Source: Fimadaptatus sp050946055
Lineage (GTDB): Bacteria; Bacillota; Clostridia; Christensenellales; Aristaeellaceae
Assembly (NCBI GenBank): GCA_050946055.1
Contig: JBMNUB010000009.1
Location: forward strand, 1 to 64,000
Length of the DNA stretch: 64,000 nucleotides
Direction: 5' to 3'
Shown here: one piece after another, positions 51,114 to 60,349 of the stretch
Layout: every line of letters begins with the position of its first letter
Position numbering within the stretch: position 1 is the stretch's first letter
Made by a program: the position numbers and the translations under genes
The notes under the pieces: model-generated
Seen by the model: the letters and a program-made list of their open reading frames with translations, nothing else
What the model was told of the DNA's origin: nothing
The model's database searches: none

Positions 51114-51142
51114 GAAAAAAGACCGCTGTACGCGATCTTTTT
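51114..51142 (-). terminator. Intrinsic terminator of the glycosidase-like gene
   Basis: On the minus strand GATCGC pairs with GCGGTC, followed by six T residues. Confidence 0.75.
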
Positions 51143-51215
51143 CCTTGCATTAGCAGCCCGGCTCTTAGCATTGCCGCCATATAGCGCATGCCACTTTATG
51201 ACAGGCCGCTCCGCG

Positions 51216-52610
51216 TCACGCGCGCTCGGCCACATGCTCCTCTCCCGCGCGCACCTCTACGTCGGCATACGTGTACGTTCCGCCGCTGAACTCATCTACG
51301 GCGACGGCGGACGGCACGCGCGCTCCGTTTATGTTTATGGCGCACTCGCCGTCGAACGCGGCGCGCCATATTACGCCTTCGCCCGCCTCGCGCGCGAACA
51401 GCGTGCGGGCATCGCCCTCATGGCGAACCGATATCTCGCCGCCCAGCACCGGCACATGGTCCAGCTCCGCCCAGTCCACGCCCGCAAGCGAGGCGCGCGT
51501 GCCTATGCGCCCCATGCCGGAAAGCACATTGCCCGCGCAATCGGCGCGCTCCGGGCGGATGCCCATCATACCGATGGCCACCGCGCCGACGGCGCTGAAG
51601 CTGGCCTCTGGATATTCCTTGCGATAGCATGCGGGGTCCATGAGCCGCTCCAGCGCGCGCATGGCAGCATCGGGCTTGCCATAGCGCCAGAGCAATTCCG
51701 GATAGTGCGACAGCGACTCTATTATCGCGCCGTCCATGCGGCCTATCATGTATTCAGTACACTCATTGGCGCGCGCGATGTCGCCCGCCGCATCCCAGTA
51801 CAGCAGCGACTGAGAGTAGTGCTGATCCTCAGCAAACAGCAGCTTCCCGTCCGTGCCAAGCGCGCTGGCATAGCCGCGCCCCGGCTGATACCATTCGCCG
51901 TGCAACTTGGCCATGAGCGCCTGACCGCGCTTGCCGTATATGGCCGCCTGCTCGCGCCTGCCTGCTGCACGGCACATGGCCGCATAGGACAGGTGCGCCC
52001 GCGCCATGGACGCAAGCAGATCGCAGCCCACGAGATAGCCATCGGCATAGTCGCTCTCGTCATACGAGGCAAGGCCGCGCCTGCCCTCGCTCGCGCGCCT
52101 GTCGGGCAGGCCATCGCCGTCGCGATCCCAGCGGGCAATGTAGTCCTCCACAGTGCGCGCGCAGAACTCCTCCATGGCACCGTCATGCAGATAGCGCGCG
52201 TCGCCCGTCCACTCATACATGCGCCACAGCGCGTGCAGCATGTCGAAGTTAGCGGGCAGATTGTACCAGAAGTCCGCGTCATTTGTCCAGTCCACGGGAC
52301 AGGGGCGGTCATACCGGTCTATCTCCCAGAGCGCGCAGTAGTCGCGCGCCTCCGTCATGGATGCCGCGAACTTGCGGAACATATTGAAGTTATGGCTGGA
52401 CAGCCCCAGCACCTCCGCGCCGGTACACTGGTGCGAAGTATCGCGCATGCAAAACGCATCCCGGCCAGGCAGAGCAGCCTCGTAATAGTCGCCCACGGGA
52501 TAGCCTTCAAACACCCAATGCAGCGCCTGACGCTTTACCCTGTCAAAGCCCTGCTCCAGCGCCCGGGAGGACGAGCGCAGGGTCACAAATGATGTTGTGT
52601 GTAGGGACAT
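51216..52610 (-). CDS. Six-hairpin (alpha/alpha-toroid) glycosidase-like protein
   Basis: The 464-residue product has features of (alpha/alpha)6-barrel glycoside hydrolases: FCMRDTSHQCTGAEVLGL, WYNLPANFDMLHALWRMYEWTGDARYL and the calcium-loop-like RWDRDGDGLPDRR, then YADGYLVGCDLLASMARAH. The C-terminal part reads as a beta-sandwich. No signal peptide is seen. I cannot assign a glycoside hydrolase family with confidence. The ATG at 52610 follows GAGGTGG; the longer open frame upstream is unsupported. It is likely an intracellular oligosaccharide-processing enzyme. Confidence 0.7.
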   Translation of the reverse strand: MSLHTTSFVTLRSSSRALEQGFDRVKRQALHWVFEGYPVGDYYEAALPGRDAFCMRDTSHQCTGAEVLGLSSHNFNMFRKFAASMTEARDYCALWEIDRYDRPCPVDWTNDADFWYNLPANFDMLHALWRMYEWTGDARYLHDGAMEEFCARTVEDYIARWDRDGDGLPDRRASEGRRGLASYDESDYADGYLVGCDLLASMARAHLSYAAMCRAAGRREQAAIYGKRGQALMAKLHGEWYQPGRGYASALGTDGKLLFAEDQHYSQSLLYWDAAGDIARANECTEYMIGRMDGAIIESLSHYPELLWRYGKPDAAMRALERLMDPACYRKEYPEASFSAVGAVAIGMMGIRPERADCAGNVLSGMGRIGTRASLAGVDWAELDHVPVLGGEISVRHEGDARTLFAREAGEGVIWRAAFDGECAININGARVPSAVAVDEFSGGTYTYADVEVRAGEEHVAERA

Positions 52611-53014
52611 ATATATCCACCTCGCATCGCTTAATACTATTCCTTGGATCGCAGCACGCACGCCATCTGCATGCGCACAGGCAAGTTCCCCCTCAATTGC
52701 AGCCGGCGCCTGAATATGTGCATTTATGCGCCATGCGCACATGCTTTGCACAGGCAATTTTGCTTTACACTCTTAATATATCATATCACATGCATTCGCC
52801 ATCATCAATATAGCTTTGCCGAATATCGCAGTATTTCAGCACATCCCGCCATTTGCGCAAGTCCGTTCATGCCGCGTCAGGCGAAAAGGCGCCATGACAT
52901 AATGCGCTTAGCATGCGCGTAGCCAGCCGCCATAGTCAAGGGCGGCTTCTGCACGGTTGTCTGCGCAGCGCTATCAAAATTCCCCACCCCCTACCCACCC
53001 CCGGCGCGCTGTGG
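52611..53014. other. Intergenic stretch without a recognised gene
   Basis: This is the divergent region between the glycosidase-like and macrodomain genes. A C-rich tract (52981-53003) precedes the macrodomain -10 element. Confidence 0.5.
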
Positions 53015-53020
53015 TATAAT
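53015..53020 (+). promoter_or_regulatory. -10 element of the macrodomain gene
   Basis: TATAAT about 70 bases before the TTG start. The -35 region is not recognisable. Confidence 0.4.
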
Positions 53021-53089
53021 GGCAAAAAAGCGTATGGCCGCTGCACATGCGATTGCGGCAGGCGGCGGGCTGCATGTGAGGTGTTTGAT

Positions 53090-54112
53090 TTGCCGCTTAA
53101 GCTGGTGCGAAACGATATAACCAGAATGCAGGTGGACGCAATAGTCAACGCCGCCAATCCTTCGCTCATGGGCGGCGGCGGCGTGGATGGCTGCATACAC
53201 AGGGCCGCCGGGCCGGAGCTTTTGGCCGAATGCCTGACGCTCGGAGGATGCCCGACCGGCAGCGCCAGGATTACGGGTGCTTATGCGCTGCCCTGCAAGT
53301 ATGTGATACACGCCGTTGGCCCGCGCTGGCAGGATGGCAGGCACGGCGAGCGCCGGATGCTGGCATCATGCTACCGCGCTGCGCTGGAGCTGGCGCTTGA
53401 GGCCAAGTGCGATACGGTCGCCTTTCCGCTGATATCCTCGGGCATATACGGCTATCCCAAGGCCGAGGCGCTGCGCGTAGCCGTGGATACCATAGGCGAG
53501 TTTCTGCTCAGCAACGACATGACCGTGTTCATAGTCATATTTGACCGAAAGTCATATCAGATAAGCGAGAGACTGTTTGCCGACATCGAGGAGTACATAG
53601 ACGACCGCTATGCCGATATGCATGCCGACAGCCGGGAGGCGCGCCTGCGCCGCATGGCCGCGTCGGAAGCGGATGCGCCGTGCATGGCGCAAGGCTATGG
53701 CGGGTGCGCCGGCGCGGGCGCGGCGGAGCATGATGCGCGCCGCGACCCGCTCGAAGCTGCCATGGCGCAACTTGACGAGAGCTTTTCCGAGATGCTGCTG
53801 CGCATGATAGATCAGTCCGGCATGACCGACGCACAGTGCTACAAGAAGGCCAACATAGACCGCAAGCTGTTCTCCAAGATACGCAGCGACCGGCAGTACA
53901 GGCCCTCCAAGTCCACCGCCATAGCCTTTGCGATAGCGCTGGAGCTTTCGCTCAGCCAGACCAACGCGCTTCTAAGATCGGCGGGATTCGCGCTGTCGCA
54001 CGCCAGCAAGTTCGACATAATCATCGAGTTCTTCATAGAGCGCGGCAACTACAACATATTCGAGATAAACGAGGCGCTGTTTGCATTTGAACAGGGTCTG
54101 CTGGGGGCGTAG
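53090..54112 (+). CDS. Macrodomain protein with C-terminal helical domain
   Basis: Residues ~1-170 form a macrodomain that binds ADP-ribose or removes it (VDAIVNAANPSLMGGGGVDGCIHRAAG; FPLISSGIYGYP). A variable linker follows. The last ~115 residues (LDESFSEMLLRMIDQSGMTDAQCYKKANIDRKLFSKIRSD) look like an XRE-type helix-turn-helix plus helices. There is no ATG near the domain start. A TTG at 53090, six bases after GAGGTG, gives the canonical MPLKLVRNDITRMQVDAIVNAAN start (340 residues). It may act in ADP-ribose signalling; the target is unknown. Confidence 0.88.
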   Translation: MPLKLVRNDITRMQVDAIVNAANPSLMGGGGVDGCIHRAAGPELLAECLTLGGCPTGSARITGAYALPCKYVIHAVGPRWQDGRHGERRMLASCYRAALELALEAKCDTVAFPLISSGIYGYPKAEALRVAVDTIGEFLLSNDMTVFIVIFDRKSYQISERLFADIEEYIDDRYADMHADSREARLRRMAASEADAPCMAQGYGGCAGAGAAEHDARRDPLEAAMAQLDESFSEMLLRMIDQSGMTDAQCYKKANIDRKLFSKIRSDRQYRPSKSTAIAFAIALELSLSQTNALLRSAGFALSHASKFDIIIEFFIERGNYNIFEINEALFAFEQGLLGA

Positions 54113-54412
54113 CGTTGGCGACGGCAGCGCTGACGAGTCCGCTCCCGGCAAGCCCGGCACACAGCCGGTCTAGCGCCCGCCCTTCATGCTGCAATCCGCA
54201 CGCGGCAAGCCCTGCACCCCCTGCGCTGCGCCTTGCCCGCACATCTACCCTATGGGCGCGGCAGCACACACCGGCACTCAATCTTGCCCATCGAGCAGAC
54301 CGTAGCGCGGATATGCACGCCTATTGCAAGCATGCATTGCACCCTCAGCATGCCGCAATGCGCGCCCTCAAGCTAACGGCGGCATCCATGGACGCTATCT
54401 GCAAAAATGCCC
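54113..54412. other. Intergenic stretch without a recognised gene
   Basis: No supported coding frame or RNA motif. A promoter follows at 54413. Confidence 0.5.
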
Positions 54413-54441
54413 TTTACTATTGCCAAAATGCAGTGTATAAT
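54413..54441 (+). promoter_or_regulatory. Promoter of the secreted peptidoglycan-binding protein
   Basis: TTTACT (54413-54418), 17 bases and TATAAT (54436-54441). Confidence 0.65.
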
Positions 54442-54535
54442 GTGTTAAAGAAATGTCGCGCATACGGGCATCATGCGCGCAAGGCCGCGAGGGAGGCGGC
54501 TTTTGCCCGCCACAACATTCTGGGAGGGATGCAAT

Positions 54536-55516
54536 ATGAAAACCACATTCCACCGCCTATGGGCCGTCATAACCGTGCTTATGCTGCTCTGTGCCGCGGT
54601 CGCCGGTGCGGAGCAGGCGCAGGGCGAAAGCTTTTCGCTGGGCGAGCTGCACTATTCCGTGCCGGAAGGCTGGGAGCGCGCGGAGGGCAAGGCTGAAAGC
54701 GCGACGGATGCGGATGGCGAGCGCATGCATCGCCTGAGCGCTGACGGCGGTGCTTTGGGCGGCGCGGTGGTAGTCAGCGCGGTGCATGGCGATAATGCGG
54801 GAATTGCCCCGGCTGAGTTCTATTCGCAATGCTATGATGAGATAGCTGAAAGGACCGGCAAGGCGGGTAGACTGGAATGCGTCGAGGTGTCCGGGCATGA
54901 CGCGGCCATAGTCTATGCCGATGGCGCGGCGTATGACCTCGGAGAAAGCGCGTCGGCGACGCTCGTCTTGATGCTGGATGATTGCGCGTATAAGCTGGCG
55001 TTCTGCGCTGGTACAGGCAGTGCCGATGGCTGGCATGAGTTCGTGAGCGGCATACGCATAGGCGAGGACGGGGTCGCGTTCGACTATGCCTCCGCGCCGG
55101 TATACAAGGCAATGACGCGCGGCAGCAAGGGCGACGATGTGACCGCGCTTCAGAGCCGCCTTGCCGAGCTGGGCTACCTCAGCGGCTCTGCCGACGGCGA
55201 GTTTGGCGCGGCGACCGAAGCCGCAGTAAAGGCGTATCAGCAGGCGGCGGGGCTGCCCGAGACCGGCAAGTGCGACCTTGCCACACATGAGAGCATTACA
55301 GGCGAAGGCGCGCCCGTCGCGGTCAATGCAGCCGGTGATGCCGGGACCGGCGAAAGCGAGCCCGCGCCCTACATAGGCAACGCCAACACGCTGAAGTTCC
55401 ACAAAGCCTCCTGTTCCTCGGTGGACAGCATGAACGAAGCGAACAAGGTCGAGATCTTCTCCCGAGAGGACGCGATTGCCAGGGGATACGGACCCTGCAA
55501 GCGCTGCAAGCCCTGA
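54536..55516 (+). CDS. Secreted protein with PG-binding and zinc-binding-like C-terminal domains
   Basis: The 326-residue product has a signal peptide (AVITVLMLLCAAVAGAEQ, residues ~10-27), an unassigned N-terminal domain of about 160 residues, a peptidoglycan-binding domain 1 (TRGSKGDDVTALQSRLAELGYLSGSADGEFGAATEAAVKAYQ) and a C-terminal module YIGNANTLKFHKASCSSVDSM...YGPCKRCKP. That last module resembles the Cys/His-rich tail found on some secreted nucleases and comEC-like proteins and probably binds a metal. GGGAGG precedes the ATG. It is monocistronic with promoter and terminator. Confidence 0.88.
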   Translation: MKTTFHRLWAVITVLMLLCAAVAGAEQAQGESFSLGELHYSVPEGWERAEGKAESATDADGERMHRLSADGGALGGAVVVSAVHGDNAGIAPAEFYSQCYDEIAERTGKAGRLECVEVSGHDAAIVYADGAAYDLGESASATLVLMLDDCAYKLAFCAGTGSADGWHEFVSGIRIGEDGVAFDYASAPVYKAMTRGSKGDDVTALQSRLAELGYLSGSADGEFGAATEAAVKAYQQAAGLPETGKCDLATHESITGEGAPVAVNAAGDAGTGESEPAPYIGNANTLKFHKASCSSVDSMNEANKVEIFSREDAIARGYGPCKRCKP

Positions 55517-55518
55517 CG

Positions 55519-55574
55519 CAAAGCGCCCGCTCCCCCATGCCGCTGCCGGCAGTCAGGGAAGCGGGCGCTTTTTT
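55519..55574 (+). terminator. Intrinsic terminator after the PG-binding protein gene
   Basis: AAGCGCCCGCT pairs with AGCGGGCGCTT, followed by a T run. Confidence 0.85.
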
Positions 55575-55786
55575 ATGCGCGGAAACCGGCGGCGCGCTCC
55601 GCCATTTAGCCCATATGCCGCTCAAGCTCCCCAGCATCGTCGCCCGCCGCTCACAGTGTGGGCGCTTAATGCCTCCTTACAAGGGCGCTCTCATCCATCC
55701 TCGCGCAAAAAAATAAAGAGGCACAGCGACCGCGCCGGATCAAGCTCCGCGCAGCCCCCATACCTCGCGCATCATACGCCTTCCGC

Positions 55787-56014
55787 TCAGATTATGAACG
55801 GCTTTATCTCCTCAAGGAGATCCTCGCAAGCGTCATCGTATACTTCCATGGCGATCGGCTTGCTCAGGTCCAGGCTGAATATGCCCAGTATGGACTTGGC
55901 ATCCACAACGTGGCGGCCGGCGCGCAGATCTACATCATAGGGATACTTGTTTACGATGTTCACAAAAGTCTTGACATTCTCAGCCAGGCTCAGTTTGATA
56001 TTGACAGCCTTCAT
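55787..56014 (-). CDS. HPr-like protein lacking the phosphoryl histidine
   Basis: The 75-residue product has the HPr fold pattern and the regulatory-serine region of HPr (VDAKSILGIFSLDLSKP, matching the KSIMGVMSL of HPr Ser46). The active loop GIHARPAT is replaced by AENVKTFV, so there is no His15 and no phosphotransfer from PEP. This recalls Crh of Bacillus, which keeps the serine and lacks the histidine. A regulatory role is therefore more likely than sugar transport. AAGGAGG precedes the ATG. It has its own promoter. Confidence 0.85.
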   Translation of the reverse strand: MKAVNIKLSLAENVKTFVNIVNKYPYDVDLRAGRHVVDAKSILGIFSLDLSKPIAMEVYDDACEDLLEEIKPFII

Positions 56015-56110
56015 TGGGAATTACCTCCTTAAAACACTGACCAATGGATTTATGCCGTTTCGAGTCCCCGCTATGCCAGCGGCATGACGGAATCCCCTTC
56101 CGTCGCATAT

Positions 56111-56139
56111 ATAATAAGGCTTCTGCGTTGCATTTGCAA
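56111..56139 (-). promoter_or_regulatory. Promoter of the HPr-like gene
   Basis: On the minus strand TTGCAA, 17 bases and TATTAT. Confidence 0.55.
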
Positions 56140-57204
56140 GCCCATTTACTAACGTTTAACCCTTTCAGCACCACATCTCTCCATTAGTCAAAGCCATGTA
56201 CCCATTGCGGCGCGCGCCTTGATAACAGCCAACAAAAACCCAACAGATACGCAACCAAGCATGTGCATAAAAGTCGCATTTTATGAGCGCAATGTGCCAT
56301 CAGGGCGCATCCACGGCACGCTACCCGATGTGCAGCGTGCGCCGGTATGCCGAGCCTGCCGCGCGGACATGGGGCTTTGTACAGGCTTATCCGCTCACAT
56401 GCATGGCTCTGCGCGCGCTTAACGGCCGTTCAGGGCGGCATCCCGGCGCAGCGCTCCCACTCTGCGCCACGCCTTCGCACGGCGCGGTACACACGCCGAT
56501 GGCACATATGTATAGGCGAATGCACGCGCGCCGCGAAACGTCTCGCCCTGCTCCATGCCATTTTGCGCATGCGCTCGCGCACCGCATCTGCGAGGGAAAC
56601 GGCGCATGTTCCTTGCGGGCGCGTCCCGGCGGCAGCCCGTGCGCACATGCGCAACGATATACCTACATGCTGCATAGTTATGCCAGTCAACATGCATGGA
56701 ACATCCTTTGCGCGCCGCGCTCCGCGCTGTATGAGCGCATTGCCGCTCACTGCCGCCTGCAGGGCGCGCGCCTATCTCATGCCCGCCATTGCGATACGAC
56801 ACGCCATACGCAGGCCGCAAGCGATCCGGCAAATTTCCAGTTTCGCTCTATCCGCGCCCGTATGCCGCGCGCTTATCCCATGCCTGCCCTTGCAATATGT
56901 TAGCCGCTGCCGCCGCCCGCAGGCCGCGCACTCTGTGTGGCGCACAGCACGCAGCCGGTTTCGTTTCTACTTAATGTGCTTGTGCCGCGCAGGTGCGCCC
57001 GCCTCAAGCGCTGCCCGGCCCGATTTGCCGCGCGCAAAGCTCAGCCCGGCCGCCGCCTGCAGCCGCTCCTGCTCCGGCGCACGCGCTCTCCCGCCCCCTG
57101 AGCGCGCGCCCGCCGCCCATCGCCCATGCGCGCCGCGCTCATCGCGTTCCCCGCAATCATTGTGTCAATTATCGGTCAAAAGCGGAAAGTAAACTCATCG
57201 GACG
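56140..57204. other. Long intergenic stretch (about 1 kb) without a recognised gene
   Basis: Several long frames are open, but they are rich in Ala, Arg, Cys and His, lack ribosome sites and show no domain, as expected of GC-rich non-coding DNA. No tandem repeat or known RNA was found. It separates the HPr-like gene from the motor pair. Confidence 0.5.
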
Positions 57205-57233
57205 TTTACAAGGGCTTTGTTTCCGTGTATAAT
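57205..57233 (+). promoter_or_regulatory. Promoter of the ZorA/ZorB-like pair
   Basis: TTTACA (57205-57210), 17 bases and TATAAT (57228-57233), 53 bases before the ATG. Confidence 0.8.
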
Positions 57234-57285
57234 GAGGCTAGATAGTTATGCGAATCGATTTAACATATGTCGGGAGGATATTCAT

Positions 57286-58869
57286 ATGGGTGATGTTTTT
57301 ATGAACGTCTTCAACAACATAGCCACGTATGCCGTATATGCCGCGATAGCCGTCATATTTGCCGTGGCCTGCATAAAGTGCCTGGCTCCTGTAATGGCCA
57401 ACACGCGCGCACTCAATCGCGCCATAAAGGCCATGAAGAAGGACAAGGGCAAGACCGTGCGCCGCAAGACCTGGGAAAACGAGGTGTTTCTGGGCGACGG
57501 CGCGCTTCAGCCCTGCTGGCGGCTGTACCTTGAGAACGTGTTTTTCGCCGACAGCCACATGCAGGCACCCTGCAGCGTGGAGGACTACATAAACGAGGAC
57601 ACCGTGATACATGTGCCGGGGCGCTCGTCGCTGGGCGAGAGCGTGCCGTCGGTATTCGTATCGCTGGGCTTTCTGGGCACGCTGATAGGTATCGTCATAT
57701 CGCTGTCCACGATGAAGTTCGGCACGTTTGACGAGGTCTCCTCCTCCATGCTGGGCATGCTCAGCGGCATGCGCTACGCCTTCGGCACGTCGATAGCCGG
57801 CGTCATCGCCTCGATACTGTTCACCATGATAAACAAGACCGTGCAGGGGCGTGCCCGCAACACACTTGAGGAGTTCACGCAGATATTCCAGCAGGATACC
57901 GACATGCCGCCCGTCGATCCCATTACCCAGATAGCCACCTACCAGCAGGAGCAGACCCGCGCGCTGGCGACTCTGGTAAACGAGGTGCAGGGCAATCTCA
58001 TAAACCGCGTGGACGAGGTGCTAAACGCCAACATGGCGCCGCTTGCCAAGTCCATGGAGAGCTTCATGAGCGTGGCCACATTCAAGCAGGTCGAGGGCGT
58101 GGAGCGCATAGTCAACAGCTTCGTCAGCCACATGGATCAGGCGCTGCGCGGCCAGTTCCAGAGTCTTGCGCGCGTAATGGACGAGACCTGCCGCGCGCAG
58201 CAGGCCGCCAACGACACCATGCAGAATGCGCTCAAGGGCTTCTCGTCGGTAACCGGCGACATAACCGCCGTGCAGCGCGCCTCTCAGTCCATAGTCGAGA
58301 AGTTCGAAAACTACCTGAGCAGCCTGAACGCAGCGCAGAAGTCGCAGGATGAGCGCGGCGCGCAGATAGCCGAACAGGTCGAGTCCATGCAGAAGGCCGC
58401 GCGCGAGCAGGCCCGCTACATAAACCAGCTTCAGGACTACATGCTCAAGCTGCAAAAGGGTCTGGATTCCTACTCCGAGCAGAGCAGCGCCTTCATCGCC
58501 AAGTACACCGAGGCCGCTCAGGCCAGCCAACAGGTGCTGCGCGATGCCGGCACGGCGCTGGAAAACGGCGCAAAGTCGATAAGCTCCGCCTCCGAGGTAC
58601 AGGTGAGCAATCTGGAGAACAATCTGGCCAAGATGCTGGCCAACATGGACAAGGCGCTGCGCGAGGTCACAGAGCAGCTCAACTGGACCATATCCTCCAT
58701 AAACGAGAGCGTGAAGGAGCTGCCCAGGGCCGTGAACGACAGCGCCCAGAGCTACGCCAGCGAGATGGCGCGCTTTGTCGAGAGCGTGCGCAGGCTCCAG
58801 CGCTCTTTGGACGCCGCGCTGGATGACAGCGCGCCCGCCAATCCCGATTACAGGAGGAGAGTTGAATGA
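57286..58869 (+). CDS. MotA/TolQ/ExbB-type proton-channel protein with long tail (ZorA-like)
   Basis: The 527-residue product has three membrane segments (residues ~9-33, ~117-142 and ~161-187). The last two form a MotA/ExbB-type channel core (VFVSLGFLGTLIGIVISLSTM and FGTSIAGVIASILFTMINK). A cytoplasmic tail of about 340 residues follows, nearly all helical with heptad-like Gln/Ala/Leu patterns. This plan matches ZorA of Zorya defence systems more than flagellar MotA, though the tail is shorter than in many ZorA proteins. GGGAGG precedes the ATG. The gene overlaps its partner by four bases. No flagellar or Tol genes are nearby. Confidence 0.8.
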   Translation: MGDVFMNVFNNIATYAVYAAIAVIFAVACIKCLAPVMANTRALNRAIKAMKKDKGKTVRRKTWENEVFLGDGALQPCWRLYLENVFFADSHMQAPCSVEDYINEDTVIHVPGRSSLGESVPSVFVSLGFLGTLIGIVISLSTMKFGTFDEVSSSMLGMLSGMRYAFGTSIAGVIASILFTMINKTVQGRARNTLEEFTQIFQQDTDMPPVDPITQIATYQQEQTRALATLVNEVQGNLINRVDEVLNANMAPLAKSMESFMSVATFKQVEGVERIVNSFVSHMDQALRGQFQSLARVMDETCRAQQAANDTMQNALKGFSSVTGDITAVQRASQSIVEKFENYLSSLNAAQKSQDERGAQIAEQVESMQKAAREQARYINQLQDYMLKLQKGLDSYSEQSSAFIAKYTEAAQASQQVLRDAGTALENGAKSISSASEVQVSNLENNLAKMLANMDKALREVTEQLNWTISSINESVKELPRAVNDSAQSYASEMARFVESVRRLQRSLDAALDDSAPANPDYRRRVE

Positions 58870-59957
58870 TAAGTCGCCGCAGAAAGACCAGACACAGCGG
58901 CGAGAGCGGCGGCCATTGGATATGCTTTTCCGACCTGATGTCCTCGCTGGTCATGGTCTTTATAATGGTAATGCTATTCAGCATGTACCAGTACTACAAC
59001 CTATTTGACGAAAAGACCGAGGAGCTGCTCAAGCAGGCGCAGCTTCTGGACGACAAGCAGGCCGAACTGGACGCGGCGCAGAGCGAGCTGACCGCCGCCG
59101 AAAAGGATCTGGCGCTCAAGGAAGCGCTGGCGCTGGCGCAGCAAAGCACTCTGGACGAGTTGCGCGCGCAGCTGGCGCAGCAGCAGAGCGACCTAGACAG
59201 CGCACAGCTGGCGCTCAACAGCGCCCTTGCCAATCTGGATGACCAGACCAGCAAGCTCAACGCGCTTGTGGGCGTGCGCTCGCAGATAATCGCCGAGCTG
59301 TCAGAGGCGCTCAAGGGTGCCAACCTCGAGGCCAACATAGACGAGGAGACCGGCGACATAACCTTCTCCAGCGGCATATACTTCGACTTCGGCTCGGCTG
59401 AGCTTAAACAGGAGGGCATGGATTCGCTAAACGAGTTCATCCCGCTGTACTTTAACGTATTGCTGACCGACGAGTACCGCAGCTATCTGAGCGAGGTCGT
59501 GATAGAGGGTCACGCCGACACCAACGGCGACTACATGACCAACCTCGACCTCAGCCAGCGCCGCGCCTACGCCGTGCTGAGCTACCTGCTCTCGGACAGC
59601 TATCCCTACCTGACCTCCAGCCAGAAGGAGACGCTGCGCTCCATAACCACCGCCAACGGCCGCTCCTACGCCAATCCCGTATACAACGCCGACGGTTCGG
59701 TCAACATGGATGCTTCCCGCCGCGTCGAGTTCAAGTTCCGCCTCAAGGACACCGAGATGATAGACGAGATGAAGCGCCTGCTTGAATCCATGGAGCAGGA
59801 GCACGTGACCATAGGCGGCACGTCCTCGCCCACCGCTTCGCCCGATGGAGAGGCAAGTGGCGCGGGCGATGCGGATGCTGCGGACGATGAGGACGGCGCG
59901 CTCCCCACTCAGATACCCACGAGCGCGCCCACCGCGCCCACTGACCTGATACCATAA
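58866..59957 (+). CDS. MotB/OmpA-type stator partner with coiled coil (ZorB-like)
   Basis: The 363-residue product has a short Arg-rich N-terminus, a single membrane helix starting CFSDLMSSLVMVFIMVMLFS in which Asp23 is the likely proton carrier, and a ~90-residue coiled coil (45-135). An OmpA peptidoglycan-binding domain follows (SGIYFDFGSAELKQ; IEGHADTNG; LSQRRAYAVLSYLL), and the tail is Ser/Pro/Asp-rich. With its ATGA-coupled partner it should form an ion-driven membrane motor anchored to the cell wall. ZorB of described Zorya systems lacks such a long coiled coil. Downstream genes are housekeeping, not ZorC, ZorD or ZorE. Confidence 0.82.
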   Translation: MISRRRKTRHSGESGGHWICFSDLMSSLVMVFIMVMLFSMYQYYNLFDEKTEELLKQAQLLDDKQAELDAAQSELTAAEKDLALKEALALAQQSTLDELRAQLAQQQSDLDSAQLALNSALANLDDQTSKLNALVGVRSQIIAELSEALKGANLEANIDEETGDITFSSGIYFDFGSAELKQEGMDSLNEFIPLYFNVLLTDEYRSYLSEVVIEGHADTNGDYMTNLDLSQRRAYAVLSYLLSDSYPYLTSSQKETLRSITTANGRSYANPVYNADGSVNMDASRRVEFKFRLKDTEMIDEMKRLLESMEQEHVTIGGTSSPTASPDGEASGAGDADAADDEDGALPTQIPTSAPTAPTDLIP

Positions 59958-60030
59958 GCGATACCGCATACGCGCCGTGCAGCCTCTCACACCTTTGCCG
60001 GGCGGACAGGCAGCTGCATAGACCGGGCTT

Positions 60031-60066
60031 GAGCTTCCAATGGCAAGTTGCCGTTGGAAGCTTTTT
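60031..60066 (+). terminator. Intrinsic terminator of the ZorA/ZorB-like operon
   Basis: AGCTTCCAA (60032-60040) pairs with TTGGAAGCT (60054-60062), followed by T residues. It shows that the operon has only two genes. Confidence 0.85.
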
Positions 60067-60279
60067 ATGTAGCAAGCGCCGTACATGCCTTTTGCCAGAG
60101 CAAAGCAGCGCGCACGCGCCTTATGCGCATCCGACGCATAAGCCCTTGCCCATTGCCGACAGGTTCGCATATCGCCTTGCGCTATGCTACAGTGCGCCTG
60201 TATATGCGCACATGCCTTGTGCGCATTCACATTCATGTAAAAATTAACACATCGCGCGCGCGGAAATCACTTCCGCTCT

Positions 60280-60309
60280 TCACAAACTCGCCGCTTATAT
60301 GGTAGAATA
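60280..60309 (+). promoter_or_regulatory. Putative promoter upstream of the small gene and pfkA
   Basis: TTCACA, 18 bases and TAGAAT, about 40 bases before the ATG at 60350. Confidence 0.45.
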
Positions 60310-60349
60310 TAAATGGCGCGATGCTCAATACTCGCGGAGGTGGTTTTGG

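Noticed and set aside
56140..57204. Coding regions in the 1-kb gap before the motor pair
   Set aside because: Frames on both strands overlap each other, lack ribosome sites and have the biased composition of translated non-coding GC-rich DNA.
57286..59957. Complete Zorya defence system
   Set aside because: Only ZorA- and ZorB-like genes are present; a terminator follows and the next genes are a small protein and pfkA, not ZorC, ZorD or ZorE.
57286..59957. Flagellar stator MotA/MotB
   Set aside because: The long helical tail of the first protein and the coiled coil of the second do not fit, and no flagellar gene is in the window.
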